In this document: piece by piece, positions 44,226-53,450 of the stretch
How the letters are laid out: each line of letters begins with the position of its first letter
How positions within the stretch are numbered: the first letter of the stretch is position 1
Source: Anaerolineales bacterium UBA877
GTDB lineage: Bacteria > Chloroflexota > Anaerolineae > Anaerolineales > Villigracilaceae
Assembly (NCBI GenBank): GCA_002294405.1
Contig: DBFP01000018.1
Coordinates: forward strand, 1 to 64,000
Direction: 5' to 3'
Length of the DNA: 64,000 nt
The notes under the pieces: model-generated
Seen by the model: the letters and a program-made list of their open reading frames with translations, nothing else
The model's database searches: none
Told to the model about the DNA's origin: nothing
Made by a program: the position numbers and the translations under genes

Positions 44226-45089
44226 CTACTCCTTTATGGCTCCCGCCAGCATGCCGCTCATGATTTTATCCTGGAAAAAGATGAATACAACATAAACCGG
44301 GATTATGCTGATTAGGACACCTGCAGCGATCAATCCAAAATCAACTGTTCGCTGGTTGGCTCGGAGCAGTGCCAGAGCGAGCTGGATGGTGCGGTTGTTA
44401 GAATCCATCAGGATTAAAGCAAACAAGTATTCATTCCAGATCCCGATAAAATTCAAAACCAGAACGGTAAGTATTCCTGGTGAACAAAGAGGGAAGAAAA
44501 TATAGATAATGATTTGCAGCACATTACCCCCATCCATTACCGCGCTCTCTTCCAGTTCGCGTGGTAGCTTTCTCATGAAACCGGACAGGAGGATCATCGA
44601 TATTGGCAGGTTGAAAGCCGGGTAAAGGATCACCAGGGCGATCGGATGGTAAAGCAATCCAGCTTTTGCAGTCATCATGTAGATTGGCATCAAGATTGCA
44701 AGACCAGGGATGAGGAACCCAAGGCTGAAAATCGACTCCACGAGTGTAGATAAGCGGGTCTGAATGCGAGCGACGGCATACGCAGCTGGAAATGCGAGGA
44801 GAAGGGTCAGCACCTCTGCCCCAGTGGTGATCCCTGCGGAGATTAACCCCGCACGTAAAAGATGGACGTTGACCTGTGCCTGGATGAATTTCGAGAAATC
44901 CAACGCGGCCGGTAAGGCCAGTGGAGTCAATATAATCTGTGAATTATTCTTAAAGGCGGAGACAATGACAAAGTAAAGTGGGAGGATGATTAATACTGCA
45001 TAGATGATCGAGAAGATGTATCCCCCGATTACGAAGAGATCAGAACTCCTCTGGATCCTTTTGGTGATGCGGATTAACCAGTTAAGCAT
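44226..45089 (-). CDS. ABC sugar transporter permease (MalG/CUT1 type)
   Basis: 287 aa, six membrane segments, with the EAA loop (ELEESAVMDGGNVLQIIIYIFFPL) that contacts the ATPase and a C-terminal MSGMLAGAIKE tail typical of MalG/LacG proteins. Thirteen bases after its partner permease. Confidence 0.93.
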   Translation of the reverse strand: MLNWLIRITKRIQRSSDLFVIGGYIFSIIYAVLIILPLYFVIVSAFKNNSQIILTPLALPAALDFSKFIQAQVNVHLLRAGLISAGITTGAEVLTLLLAFPAAYAVARIQTRLSTLVESIFSLGFLIPGLAILMPIYMMTAKAGLLYHPIALVILYPAFNLPISMILLSGFMRKLPRELEESAVMDGGNVLQIIIYIFFPLCSPGILTVLVLNFIGIWNEYLFALILMDSNNRTIQLALALLRANQRTVDFGLIAAGVLISIIPVYVVFIFFQDKIMSGMLAGAIKE

Positions 45090-45102
45090 GCTCGTTTCTC
45101 CA

Positions 45103-46041
45103 TCAGTTTGACAATCGCGATGTAATCCTGCGAATCAGGACGATCACAACGATGCCGACGATAAAAATCATCACCCCCAAAGCCTGGCTGTATCCCAGCC
45201 GGTGAGAAAGGAAGGCCTGGTCGTACAAATAGAATCCCAGGGTAAAAGTCGCAGTCCCTGGTCCGCCTCCCGTTAAAAGGATCTGATAAGCTGCCCCCGA
45301 GAGAATACCGAGGAACTGCAGAATGGTTACCAAACCGATAAAATCTATCATAAGCGGGAAGGCAATTCTCCACATGATGGTCCAGTATCCCGCCCCGTCC
45401 AACATGGCTGCCTCATATAACTCTTCTGGCAGATTGGCTAATGCTGCAAAAAACAATACACTGTTAAAACCAATCCCGCCCCAGATGTCAATCGCGATCA
45501 ACGCCCCCAGGGCGGTGGCTTGATTGCCAAGCCAGACCTTGGTGAGTCCAGACAACCCAACCGCGTTCAAAAAGGTGTTCAGCATACCATCCGGGCGATA
45601 AAGTCCCAGGAAAATCATCGCCAGTGCCGCGATTGAAAGCATCGCCGGGGAGAAAAATATGGTCCGAAAAATGCGATAGCCTGGTTTGCGCAGGCTTAGA
45701 AAAAAACCGAGCATAAACGCAAATGGAATAACTCCGAGGATCCCTGCCAGAAGGTAGATCCCGGTATTATGCAGCCCGATGGCAACTTTCGGGTCGTGAA
45801 ACAACCTCACGAAGTTATCCAGGAAAATGAACTTCTTGGGCATGTTTAATGAGTTCCAGCTCGTGGTGCTGATATAAAACATATTCAGCAATGGCCAAAG
45901 CATAAAGCTCAAAAACCAAACCAAGGCTGGGGCTACCAAGAAGATGAAGGTAATCCGCCGCCGCCGTGCGTTGCGCCGGCCGTATTCAGCATTGGAAAAG
46001 ATCCTTCTTTCAATCGGGATTTTCTTTTCTGAATGGATCAT
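45103..46041 (-). CDS. ABC sugar transporter permease (MalF/CUT1 type)
   Basis: 312 aa, six membrane segments and the EAA loop (ELYEAAMLDGAGYWTIMWRI). The start at 46041 is preferred because GAGG lies six bases before it; a start two codons earlier at 46047 would put the ribosome site too close. Lies 61 bp after the hairpin that follows the binding-protein gene. Confidence 0.92.
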   Translation of the reverse strand: MIHSEKKIPIERRIFSNAEYGRRNARRRRITFIFLVAPALVWFLSFMLWPLLNMFYISTTSWNSLNMPKKFIFLDNFVRLFHDPKVAIGLHNTGIYLLAGILGVIPFAFMLGFFLSLRKPGYRIFRTIFFSPAMLSIAALAMIFLGLYRPDGMLNTFLNAVGLSGLTKVWLGNQATALGALIAIDIWGGIGFNSVLFFAALANLPEELYEAAMLDGAGYWTIMWRIAFPLMIDFIGLVTILQFLGILSGAAYQILLTGGGPGTATFTLGFYLYDQAFLSHRLGYSQALGVMIFIVGIVVIVLIRRITSRLSN

Positions 46042-46056
46042 CGCCATCCTCAGTGG

Positions 46057-46093
46057 AATTGGGGCACGGGAGTAAAATTCCCGTGCCCCAATT
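46057..46093 (-). terminator. Hairpin between binding-protein and permease genes
   Basis: Perfect 15-bp arms (46057-46071 and 46079-46093), 7-base loop, 21 bp after the solute-binding protein stop. No T run on the minus strand. Such hairpins usually let only part of the transcripts continue and protect the upstream message, giving more binding protein than permease. Confidence 0.8.
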
Positions 46094-46114
46094 TTTGAAA
46101 AAGTGAAAAAGAGA

Positions 46115-47449
46115 CTACTTGATCGCCGCGTAAGCTGCGGTCAGGTCGGCCAGGATCTTTTCTGCGGTCGTGCCAGGTGCAAATGCTTCCTGGGTAATGC
46201 GTCCTATATCTGTACCAACTGACGCGGGTATTATTGTATCCAGGATCAAGGGCACATCTCCGATAGAAGGCAGGTCGAGGGCTGCAGCGACGAGCGGCGG
46301 GAGTGTGCTTTTATCGATGTTCACAACTTTAAGCGGCGGTGCCATGCCAGCCGGTACGAAGCGGGCGATGATATCCGGCTGGTACATGTACTGGATAAAT
46401 CTCTTCACCGCGTCGATCTTGGCTGCACCATTGGGGGTGATGAAAATTCCTTTTGCAGTGAACCCGGAGAAATATACGGGGTGTTTCCATGGGGACCCTG
46501 TAGCCAATGGGAAGCCTGCGAGCTTAACATCAGGTGCCAGGGCTTCGCCAGCGGGGTCAGTGTAGCTCCATGACCCAAAATGTGACATGGGTACAGTGCC
46601 TGCAAAGAAGCGCGAATTCCCCGAGGGATAATCGACACCCTCCACGCCATCCACAAAGACCCCCGCGTCCCTTAATTGGACGAACAATTTGACACCGGCG
46701 ACGGCGCCTGGGATAGTCCAGTCACCCTTTCCAAACGCCTGAATGGTTTCTTCATCAGTCATCATGGATTCAACGATGAGGTTGAATAGTGCGCCTCCCA
46801 TACCATCGATTCCACTTGCTATGACTGGTCCCCCAATCCCTTTTTCACGAAACACCTTGGCGTCCGCGATCAACTGGTCCGTTGTGGTCGGAATATCCAG
46901 ACCGGCTTGTTTAAAGAGCTTCATGTTGTACCAGATCGGCCAGGTGAATCCTTCCAGCGGGAAGGCTCGAATCTTGCCATCCGCCTGGGTGAAATTTGCC
47001 AGGGCGACATCTGTGAATTTGCCATCCAGACCCCATTGCTGGATATAGTCATTAACTGGACCGGCTACACCGGAGTCAGCCCAGTTGAGAACACCATCAA
47101 AAAGCACCGAGAAGACCAGATCGGGTTCCTGGTTGGATGTGGAGGCAGTTTCCACTTTCAAGGGGATATCGGCGTCCACGTACACCTCATCCTTGATGAT
47201 GATGTCGGGATTGGCTGCCATGAAATCCTTGAAAACGGATTGAAGGGGAGCTCCTTTTGTATCATCCGGACCCCAGTTATGCCAGATGGTCAGTGTCACC
47301 GGTTGTGGAGGCACAGTCGGTGGTACAGCTGTCGGTGGGACAGCCGTATTGGGCGGCGCCGTTGTTGCCGGGGTACCGCCACAGGCCGTGAGGGCGATTG
47401 AAATCACCACCAGCATTGAGATTGCCATCGAGATCAATTTTTTGTTCAT
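46115..47449 (-). CDS. ABC sugar-binding lipoprotein
   Basis: 444 aa. Lipoprotein signal with lipobox LTAC and lipidated C23, then a Thr/Pro-rich tether (25-47) and an extracellular solute-binding protein family 1 domain (TLTIWHNWG onward). Captures an oligosaccharide for the two permeases. The ATPase is not encoded here; CUT1 importers often use a shared MsiK-type ATPase. AAAGAGG before the ATG. Confidence 0.93.
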   Translation of the reverse strand: MNKKLISMAISMLVVISIALTACGGTPATTAPPNTAVPPTAVPPTVPPQPVTLTIWHNWGPDDTKGAPLQSVFKDFMAANPDIIIKDEVYVDADIPLKVETASTSNQEPDLVFSVLFDGVLNWADSGVAGPVNDYIQQWGLDGKFTDVALANFTQADGKIRAFPLEGFTWPIWYNMKLFKQAGLDIPTTTDQLIADAKVFREKGIGGPVIASGIDGMGGALFNLIVESMMTDEETIQAFGKGDWTIPGAVAGVKLFVQLRDAGVFVDGVEGVDYPSGNSRFFAGTVPMSHFGSWSYTDPAGEALAPDVKLAGFPLATGSPWKHPVYFSGFTAKGIFITPNGAAKIDAVKRFIQYMYQPDIIARFVPAGMAPPLKVVNIDKSTLPPLVAAALDLPSIGDVPLILDTIIPASVGTDIGRITQEAFAPGTTAEKILADLTAAYAAIK

Positions 47450-47500
47450 CTTATCCTCTTTCCTTTCTTAGGGTTGACAGGATGGTTGAAATTAAGATCT

Positions 47501-47528
47501 TTTATAGTTTGCATTGAGAATATGTCAT
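47501..47528 (-). promoter_or_regulatory. Promoter of the ABC importer operon
   Basis: Minus strand: -35 ATGACA (47523-47528), 16-bp spacer, -10 TATAAA (47501-47506), about 50 bp before the binding-protein start. Each box has five of six consensus bases. Lies between the GH63-like gene and the importer, so the importer can be expressed independently. Confidence 0.5.
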
Positions 47529-47566
47529 ATGCGGCGGTTATCCTCTCTTCCAGAACTTCCAGCTGA

Positions 47567-49183
47567 TTATGATTCTTTCTCAATATTCAATGTGTCCGTT
47601 CCTCCTTTCCAGATCACCTCCAGTGTGAAGGTTACATTCGAATGGATTTCGATTGTCGGTCGATCAGCTTGGGAACTCCGGGGGTTGCATTTCAAGTCCA
47701 ACACTCCATTCGAACCAAATGGATAACGGTGTACCCCATGTTCTTCGATGAGCCTTACATGCCAGGTAAGGCGATTTAAAAGAGCATCCTGAGAAAGCCC
47801 AAACACATCTTCCAACAGGACCGCGATCGGAGGCACACCTGTCCAACCAACATATCCGGGCCTGGAATGACCACCTGGCTTGATCACATCTGGAGCGTAA
47901 TTCTCCCAGAGGGTGTGCTTGTCGTCATATTGAAGATCGGCGAGGTGAAAATACTCACGGAACTGGTCTGCGCCTAGCCAGGGAGTATCGTCTGATTCGA
48001 AAACCCGAACGACATTATCAACATGGTTTTTTGCGATCTCATGGGCGAGTTCATCCTGCCCGCAGGCATCCAGCCCTTTCAGGGTCATATAATTCGTTGG
48101 AGCCCATACCCCACCGCACCAATAATTCCCCATAGGACCGTAAGCCGGGTCGTCAGCAGAAAGAGCCGGTATGCGGTGCGCGCGTTTGAATTCGGCTGGG
48201 TTATCCAGGTGCGCCACAAAACCATGGAGGCGGTCGGAGGGAACGCATCCGGCAAGTAACGCCCAGTAAGCCCCGATGTGCTTTATGGGTAACAATTCAC
48301 CGTTAGAGCGTCGATCGCAGTAGAATTGGCTTGCCTCGTTCCAGAGATAGCGGTTTGAATAATCGGTCAACTGTTCGACCTCTTCGCCCAGGTCACTGAT
48401 TTCAGCCTCTTTGCCAAGCAGAGTGGCGATCTGCAGCAGGACTTTCGCCGACAGGATCGCTTGGAAGGTTGCATCCACCCAGGTCAGATGCCCGTTGTCA
48501 TAATTGATATGTTCGCTGCTCCGCACTCGGGGCAGGTTATCCATCCCTGTTCCCCATCCCGTAGACCAATATGAACCATCCTGCCAGGAACGATATTTGC
48601 GCGTCCATTGATGATAGGCCACAAGGGGCGGAAAGACAGTTTCCAGCCGTTTCCTATCACCAGATTGCAGATAGTGGTTCCATTCAGCCCACGCCATTAC
48701 ATTTGGCCCTGTGCTGGTAGGGTCAAATCGGTGATAGGTATCCTGCCCATCAACCTCCGATATTTCTCGGCAAATAAACCCATCCTTGTGCTGTTTCCGA
48801 TAGAAAGTATCCAGTGTCCTTTGAAAATTAAAGGCGCGGCGCCCGTAGACTCCGAAACAAGTAATGAACGACGAATCCCACATGAACAAGTTGCCATTGA
48901 AGGCGGTATCGCAATAATTGGCGGCAAAATCATTTTTCTGAGTTGGTTGTTTCAGGTTGCTGAAAGCTAATTCCCACGCCCGCCAATAACAATCGCTGAC
49001 TGCAGAGTGCGTAGTCCAGAATGGTTCCGGGAGGATCCCCCGGGCTTGTGTCAGGGATGGCAGATCGGAATAGTCTTGTGGGATGGAGATGAATTGATTC
49101 TCCGAAACCCAAGGATTTTCCACATGGGTATCATAACGCTCTGGATTTGGTTTTGGGACCAAATAGAGAGGAGAATCGTTCAT
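47567..49183 (-). CDS. GH63-like glycoside hydrolase (mannosylglycerate-hydrolase-like)
   Basis: 538 aa (alpha/alpha)6-barrel protein resembling the GH63/MGH1-like family (trehalase and glucosidase relatives). NLFMWDSSFITCF (about 114) with the candidate catalytic Asp, STGWGTGMDNLPR, and late WENYAPDVIKPGG with the candidate Glu. No signal peptide. Ribosome site AAGGAG lies inside the receiver-protein gene and the start overlaps its stop by 4 bp. Probable alpha-glycosidase; substrate unclear. Confidence 0.82.
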   Translation of the reverse strand: MNDSPLYLVPKPNPERYDTHVENPWVSENQFISIPQDYSDLPSLTQARGILPEPFWTTHSAVSDCYWRAWELAFSNLKQPTQKNDFAANYCDTAFNGNLFMWDSSFITCFGVYGRRAFNFQRTLDTFYRKQHKDGFICREISEVDGQDTYHRFDPTSTGPNVMAWAEWNHYLQSGDRKRLETVFPPLVAYHQWTRKYRSWQDGSYWSTGWGTGMDNLPRVRSSEHINYDNGHLTWVDATFQAILSAKVLLQIATLLGKEAEISDLGEEVEQLTDYSNRYLWNEASQFYCDRRSNGELLPIKHIGAYWALLAGCVPSDRLHGFVAHLDNPAEFKRAHRIPALSADDPAYGPMGNYWCGGVWAPTNYMTLKGLDACGQDELAHEIAKNHVDNVVRVFESDDTPWLGADQFREYFHLADLQYDDKHTLWENYAPDVIKPGGHSRPGYVGWTGVPPIAVLLEDVFGLSQDALLNRLTWHVRLIEEHGVHRYPFGSNGVLDLKCNPRSSQADRPTIEIHSNVTFTLEVIWKGGTDTLNIEKES

Positions 49184-49569
49184 GAGGTTCTCCTTAATAT
49201 GTCCTGCTCATGAATTATTTCTAGGGTTGTTTCCCGTAAAGTACCAGGAAGGACTGGCTTGGTCATATATTTTGTGACTTCCGAAGAAGGTCGCGTATAA
49301 TTGCTGTCTCGTGTGCTGCAGACGATTACCGGAACAGACCGCTCGGGGTAAGTTGTGCAAATCAAATGAATCAGCCCCCATCCTTTTCCGGAATGTATTT
49401 CTGGTTCAATCACGATTGCCCGGATATCCTGGTTCTCCATCACTTCCAAAACGCCTTCCAATTGGGTAAATGCATAAACATTGAAGGATTTACACAACTC
49501 ACGTTGATAGAGTTCCAAGGTAATATCATCATTTTCAATCAGGATAATGGCGGGGATTAGTGTTTTCAA
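49180..49569 (-). CDS. Stand-alone receiver-domain protein with Glu at phospho-site
   Basis: 129 aa CheY-like fold without output domain. Acidic pocket D14/D15 (IENDD), T86 (VCSTRD) and K104 (YMTKPV) are in place, but the phospho-accepting Asp is Glu (E55 in VIEPEIHSGKG). A Glu there often mimics the phosphorylated state, so it may be constitutively active or a docking module. Coupled to the GH63-like gene by ATGA overlap and located just downstream of the conserved promoter block at 49618-49679. Confidence 0.8.
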   Translation of the reverse strand: MKTLIPAIILIENDDITLELYQRELCKSFNVYAFTQLEGVLEVMENQDIRAIVIEPEIHSGKGWGLIHLICTTYPERSVPVIVCSTRDSNYTRPSSEVTKYMTKPVLPGTLRETTLEIIHEQDILRRTS

Positions 49570-49617
49570 GGCATGCCGGACACTAAACTAGATTTTGAGA
49601 CGCAAAATCACCACTTC

Positions 49618-49679
49618 AGAATAGCATAAGACTGTTTGAAATTCTTGGAGAGAATTATGCTAAATCAGGATTCTGTTGT
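49618..49679 (-). promoter_or_regulatory. Conserved promoter block P1 (shared with 55017-55078)
   Basis: Minus strand: -10-like TATGCT (49623-49628), 14 bases, then a 37-base block (49643-49679) matching 30 of 37 bases at 55042-55078, including an identical 16-base run TCTTGGAGAGAATTAT (plus-strand sense). Spacing to the -10 is the same at both sites. The -35 position (CTCTCC) is poor, as expected for an activator-dependent promoter. It faces the receiver/GH63-like genes. Confidence 0.65.
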
Positions 49680-49863
49680 TGCATGAGTTTGGTTGAGCGG
49701 TGACGCCGGAATCCCTCTGCAGAAATTTATCCGGTAATAAACCAGTGCCAGCGAAGTCTCATAACGTTTGCTGTTCACATTTTGCACCCGCTTCCTGCTC
49801 TTAATAACTTCAGATCGAACCAAATGCCTGTGCTTCCTGGAATGCATCCGGTTATCATTAATA
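49680..49863. other. Non-coding stretch downstream of a UroD-like gene
   Basis: No gene supported. An 82-codon minus-strand frame (49665-49913) overlaps the conserved promoter block and the next gene, has no domain resemblance, and is not annotated. Confidence 0.4.
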
Positions 49864-51156
49864 TCAAATCGTAAAAAATTCTTCCATGGCGATTTGACTC
49901 CAGCGAACAGCATTTTCAGGCTTGTTTGCGAGCGTGTGATTGTCCTTCATGATGATTTCAACATGACAATTGTTTGCCTTTGTAATTTTAAGTACCTCCC
50001 CAATGCTCTTTCGAATGAAATCCTCATCGATCGGCGAAACTGCAAGCAACCCGGGATGAGGCTTAAGGGAGTAAATATATTTATCCTGGAGTTTTTCCGC
50101 CATATCCCTCACGTCAGCCCAGGGGGATACAGAAACTCTTCTCAGGTTTGGAATCTTTTTGATGATATCCCATCTATTATTCAGTGGTTCACAGCAACCA
50201 TAACAATTGAGGCCGAATCGCGAGAGGAGCGGGAGTTGATAAGGAAAAACAAATTCAGCGAACATGCTTGGCGATATCCCTGAGGTCTCCTGGCTTTCTG
50301 CGAATCCCCACATATCCATGGTTCGTACATGCCCGCTGTCAGAATCCTTCTGAGGCAACTGCCGGGTCCAGCCGAATCCACCTGATCCAACCGGTGTATT
50401 ATCGCAATTCAAACTCAGAAGGCCATTTTGCTCAAGATAATCAAGCTCACACAGCGTGCTGTCTCGTAAAAATGCCATGAGCTTATGCAGTCCCTCGGGG
50501 TTATCATACATGTCCAGCATCATCTGTTCAAGACCGCGCAGCTTGCCAAGCGTCAATGTCAGTCCAAATGACCACCACCAAATCCCTTTTTGCCTGACCT
50601 TCAGCAGGTCTTTGAAGGTATCTTCTGCCTGATCAAGTAACTCCCTGCCTTTGTCGAAATCCACGGTAATTAGCGGGGTATGCAACTTTTCCATTTCCTG
50701 ATAATTCTTAATTGGAGCTTGCCAAATATAAGATCCTTTGTTCTGTCCGCCGATGGTTGTCTCGCTCAAGCCCCAGTCACTTTCTGCAGCAAAGTAAGGA
50801 ATGTTGAAATAAGGTTCGATTACTTTATCGTCTTTCATGCTATCCCCCCAGAATATTTCCTTCCGAAGGTACTTTTCCCATCTCCGGGCTAAATCACCGT
50901 TACATTTCAGGCTGTCAGCGGGAATTATTTCGTCCCAGCCTCCTTCTGGGTCACAGAATACAAGGGGGCGGGTGGGGATTAGATCATTGTGTGCATACCA
51001 GAGTTCTTTTTTTTCGTTCTCAATGGGACGCTCGGACAGTTCCAGGACTTTTGATGCAAGCGATCGCAGGATTCCCCTATCTATTTTACTGATTACGGAG
51101 TCGGTAAACGGCGCTATTGTCGTACCTTCCGCTCCGGTCAATAGATCAAAAATCAT
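49864..51156 (-). CDS. UroD-superfamily protein, long form with GCC motif (paralogue)
   Basis: 430 aa. Shares with the protein at 23886-25130 the blocks NCYGCCEPLNNRWDIIKKIPNLRR, VSVSPWADV and KYIYSLKPHPG, and the N-terminal PTRPLVF / WINEIPW-type segment. It lacks the HxCG zinc motif; two adjacent Cys plus Glu are invariant between the copies. Follows a canonical UroD-like gene by 41 bp. Probable cobalamin-linked methyltransferase component. Confidence 0.75.
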   Translation of the reverse strand: MIFDLLTGAEGTTIAPFTDSVISKIDRGILRSLASKVLELSERPIENEKKELWYAHNDLIPTRPLVFCDPEGGWDEIIPADSLKCNGDLARRWEKYLRKEIFWGDSMKDDKVIEPYFNIPYFAAESDWGLSETTIGGQNKGSYIWQAPIKNYQEMEKLHTPLITVDFDKGRELLDQAEDTFKDLLKVRQKGIWWWSFGLTLTLGKLRGLEQMMLDMYDNPEGLHKLMAFLRDSTLCELDYLEQNGLLSLNCDNTPVGSGGFGWTRQLPQKDSDSGHVRTMDMWGFAESQETSGISPSMFAEFVFPYQLPLLSRFGLNCYGCCEPLNNRWDIIKKIPNLRRVSVSPWADVRDMAEKLQDKYIYSLKPHPGLLAVSPIDEDFIRKSIGEVLKITKANNCHVEIIMKDNHTLANKPENAVRWSQIAMEEFFTI

Positions 51157-51197
51157 AAGGTTTGCCTTTTTACCTCACTAATCCCTTTAAAAATGGG

Positions 51198-52238
51198 CTA
51201 TACAAACAAGGCGCGATGTTTTGTTCCGTACTGAACAGCCTCGTTCAGGAACGCTTCAATGTTCTCCAATGGTGTCCCTGAAACAATGCCATTGCCTGCA
51301 GCGATACACATGCCGCCCTCGGCACGATCAAAAACATCGATCAGGTTGCGCACTTCTGCCCGCACGCCGGCTGGATCAGCTTCCTGCAGCACATGCTGCA
51401 CGTCCACCCCGGCGAGAAAGGTCAATGAATCTCCAAATTCCCGTGCAACTTTGACCTCATCCATCGTTCCCTTTTGAACGGGATGAAAGACACTTATCCC
51501 CGCATCAACCAGGTCGCCGAGCACTATTGAATTATTCCCACAGGAATGCAACCACCAATGCATATTGTTTTCATGCAGGAAGTTTCCGACACGCACGTAG
51601 TAAGGCTTGAGCAGTTCCCGGAACATTTCAAGAGACATAAATAGATGTTTCTGGTGTCCCAGATCGTCGCTCGTCCAGTAGCCATCGGGATGTAATTCCC
51701 TTATCGCGCGGCGCAGGTAGCCCAAATATAAACCGCAGAGCGCTTCGTTCAATCGATGTATTTCAACCGGATGAAGACAATAATCCATGAAGAGAGTCCG
51801 CATGCCCCGAATCTCCCACGGGCGTTCGAAAAATAGGCGCCAACAGGCATACAGGACGTAGCGTCCATCCCGGTGGGCTTGTTCCGCCTGTCTTTTCAAA
51901 TCCTCAAAGCGGGAATCCTTTTCTGGATCAGGCATATGTGCAATGAATTCATCCAACTGGTCCCAGCTCTCAAGTACGCAGCGGGCATCGTGAGCTCCAT
52001 AATCCTTGATCTTCCAGGGTAAATTCCAGGTTGAATAATTTGAGAGGTCCATCCATAAAAAGGCTGCATCCTCGGGATAATGCTCGAGAGCCAGCAGCCT
52101 TTTTCCATGCTGTTCCTGTAACCCTTCGCCCCACCAGCGCGCCTGTACCAACGGGATTCGGATTGGCTTGCGGCGTTCAATAGCCTTGATCACTTCCTCA
52201 CGTGGCAAAGGGAGATAGAGATCGTCCAGGTAGGACAT
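51198..52238 (-). CDS. UroD-family methyltransferase-like protein
   Basis: 346 aa with WWLHSCGNNSIVLGDLVDAG (zinc-type HxCG) and FLAGVDVQHVL, and the C-terminal AAGNGIVSGTPLENIEAF tract of MtaA-like proteins. Lacks HemE N-terminal substrate Arg motifs. No corrinoid protein lies beside this copy; it would have to use the one at 25127-25768 or another elsewhere. Forms a pair with the long-form gene downstream. Confidence 0.82.
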   Translation of the reverse strand: MSYLDDLYLPLPREEVIKAIERRKPIRIPLVQARWWGEGLQEQHGKRLLALEHYPEDAAFLWMDLSNYSTWNLPWKIKDYGAHDARCVLESWDQLDEFIAHMPDPEKDSRFEDLKRQAEQAHRDGRYVLYACWRLFFERPWEIRGMRTLFMDYCLHPVEIHRLNEALCGLYLGYLRRAIRELHPDGYWTSDDLGHQKHLFMSLEMFRELLKPYYVRVGNFLHENNMHWWLHSCGNNSIVLGDLVDAGISVFHPVQKGTMDEVKVAREFGDSLTFLAGVDVQHVLQEADPAGVRAEVRNLIDVFDRAEGGMCIAAGNGIVSGTPLENIEAFLNEAVQYGTKHRALFV

Positions 52239-52345
52239 CAGGTTATTGCATTCCCATCATGCAGGCAAGTCCCATCATTCCACCGGAGACCCGTTCCTTA
52301 ATGATTGGCAAATCCCTGCAAACTTCGAATTCTAACTGGCATATT

Positions 52346-53407
52346 TTAGGAAACCGATAATTTCATTCGCTGGTCATTGATCAGATCTAAAACCCGCTTC
52401 CAGCTTTTAATAAAAGAGTTGCGAAACAGGCGCACCGGACCGAAATCCTCAAACTCTTCAATTGCGAGCCCATCCTCCTCGTAGCCGCGTTTGAAATCGG
52501 GTAATTTCTCGATTAATTCATCGATCACCTTTTGCGGGACCGGGTTAAATAAGCGATAGACCACGGGAGGGTCCTGTTCGATGAGCCGATCAGCCGTCCC
52601 TTCCCAGTTAATGGTGCAACATACCTTTCCTCCCACCATTTCCGTGAAATGGTGAAGGCCGCGGGCACCACCGGCCACAAATATCCCTGGATAGTGGCGA
52701 TCCTCCATAATTTTATATAGTTTGCGCGCAACTGCCAAACCGGCTTGCCAAAGCACATCCGGGGGGATGTCGATATTATCTTTTCTGACAACCTCCTGGA
52801 GGTAATCGTCATATATTCCTGCAATGTGAGAAATGTATAAAACCGGCGCCTGCCCATATTTGCGGCTTGCTTCCTGATAAGTCTCGCAGAGGACCACTGC
52901 TTGATGAATTCCAAATATCTCGGTGGCATTCAGTGGCACACCTTTGCCAACAAGATATTGCATCGCCTGCAAGCCCGATTGAGTGGTTGGGATTTTGCAG
53001 CAAATGTTCGGTGAAAGTTTCCTGTTTTCCAAAGCTTCACGGATGATGACATCGGGGTCTTCTTCGTGGAGTGGATCCCCCTGGATCGAGACAAAGCCTT
53101 TTCTTTCGGAGCCTCGTTGATATACCGGCAGGAATTTTTCGCAAATTGGTTTGACCAGGCGGCGCTGATACTCTGCAATCACATCCTGCGCCTGGTTCAC
53201 AGCGCGGATTGTTTCATCCATAACTTTCAATGCATAAGATCCCTCGGTAGGATGGTCGACCATTTTTTGTGAAAAGGAGGGATTATTCGTGCACCCGGTC
53301 GCGCCTTGCCCGATCGCCAGGTCGGCTTGCTCACGGGTGGGATTGTTGATCCAAAACTCGGTTGGCGTTTGGTGGGCCAAGCGCAAGAAGTAACTTTCAG
53401 CTTTCAT
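52346..53407 (-). CDS. Transaldolase-family protein
   Basis: 353 aa TIM barrel. GATGCTNNPS with N42 and Schiff-base K138 in NICCKIPTTQSG; the extension at the C-terminus (from about 300) is longer than in fructose-6-phosphate aldolases. Would link pentose and hexose phosphates, with the split transketolase, or act as a simple aldolase. GGAG before the ATG. Follows the GH51 gene by 43 bp, so arabinose released there can enter the pathway. Confidence 0.85.
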   Translation of the reverse strand: MKAESYFLRLAHQTPTEFWINNPTREQADLAIGQGATGCTNNPSFSQKMVDHPTEGSYALKVMDETIRAVNQAQDVIAEYQRRLVKPICEKFLPVYQRGSERKGFVSIQGDPLHEEDPDVIIREALENRKLSPNICCKIPTTQSGLQAMQYLVGKGVPLNATEIFGIHQAVVLCETYQEASRKYGQAPVLYISHIAGIYDDYLQEVVRKDNIDIPPDVLWQAGLAVARKLYKIMEDRHYPGIFVAGGARGLHHFTEMVGGKVCCTINWEGTADRLIEQDPPVVYRLFNPVPQKVIDELIEKLPDFKRGYEEDGLAIEEFEDFGPVRLFRNSFIKSWKRVLDLINDQRMKLSVS

Positions 53408-53450
53408 TTACTGATTCTCCACGAGGTTTGTGACGATAATGGTTAGTGCA

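Noticed and set aside
49665..49913. 82-codon minus-strand ORF as a small gene
   Set aside because: It overlaps both the conserved promoter block and the end of the UroD-like gene, and nothing in the translation is recognisable.
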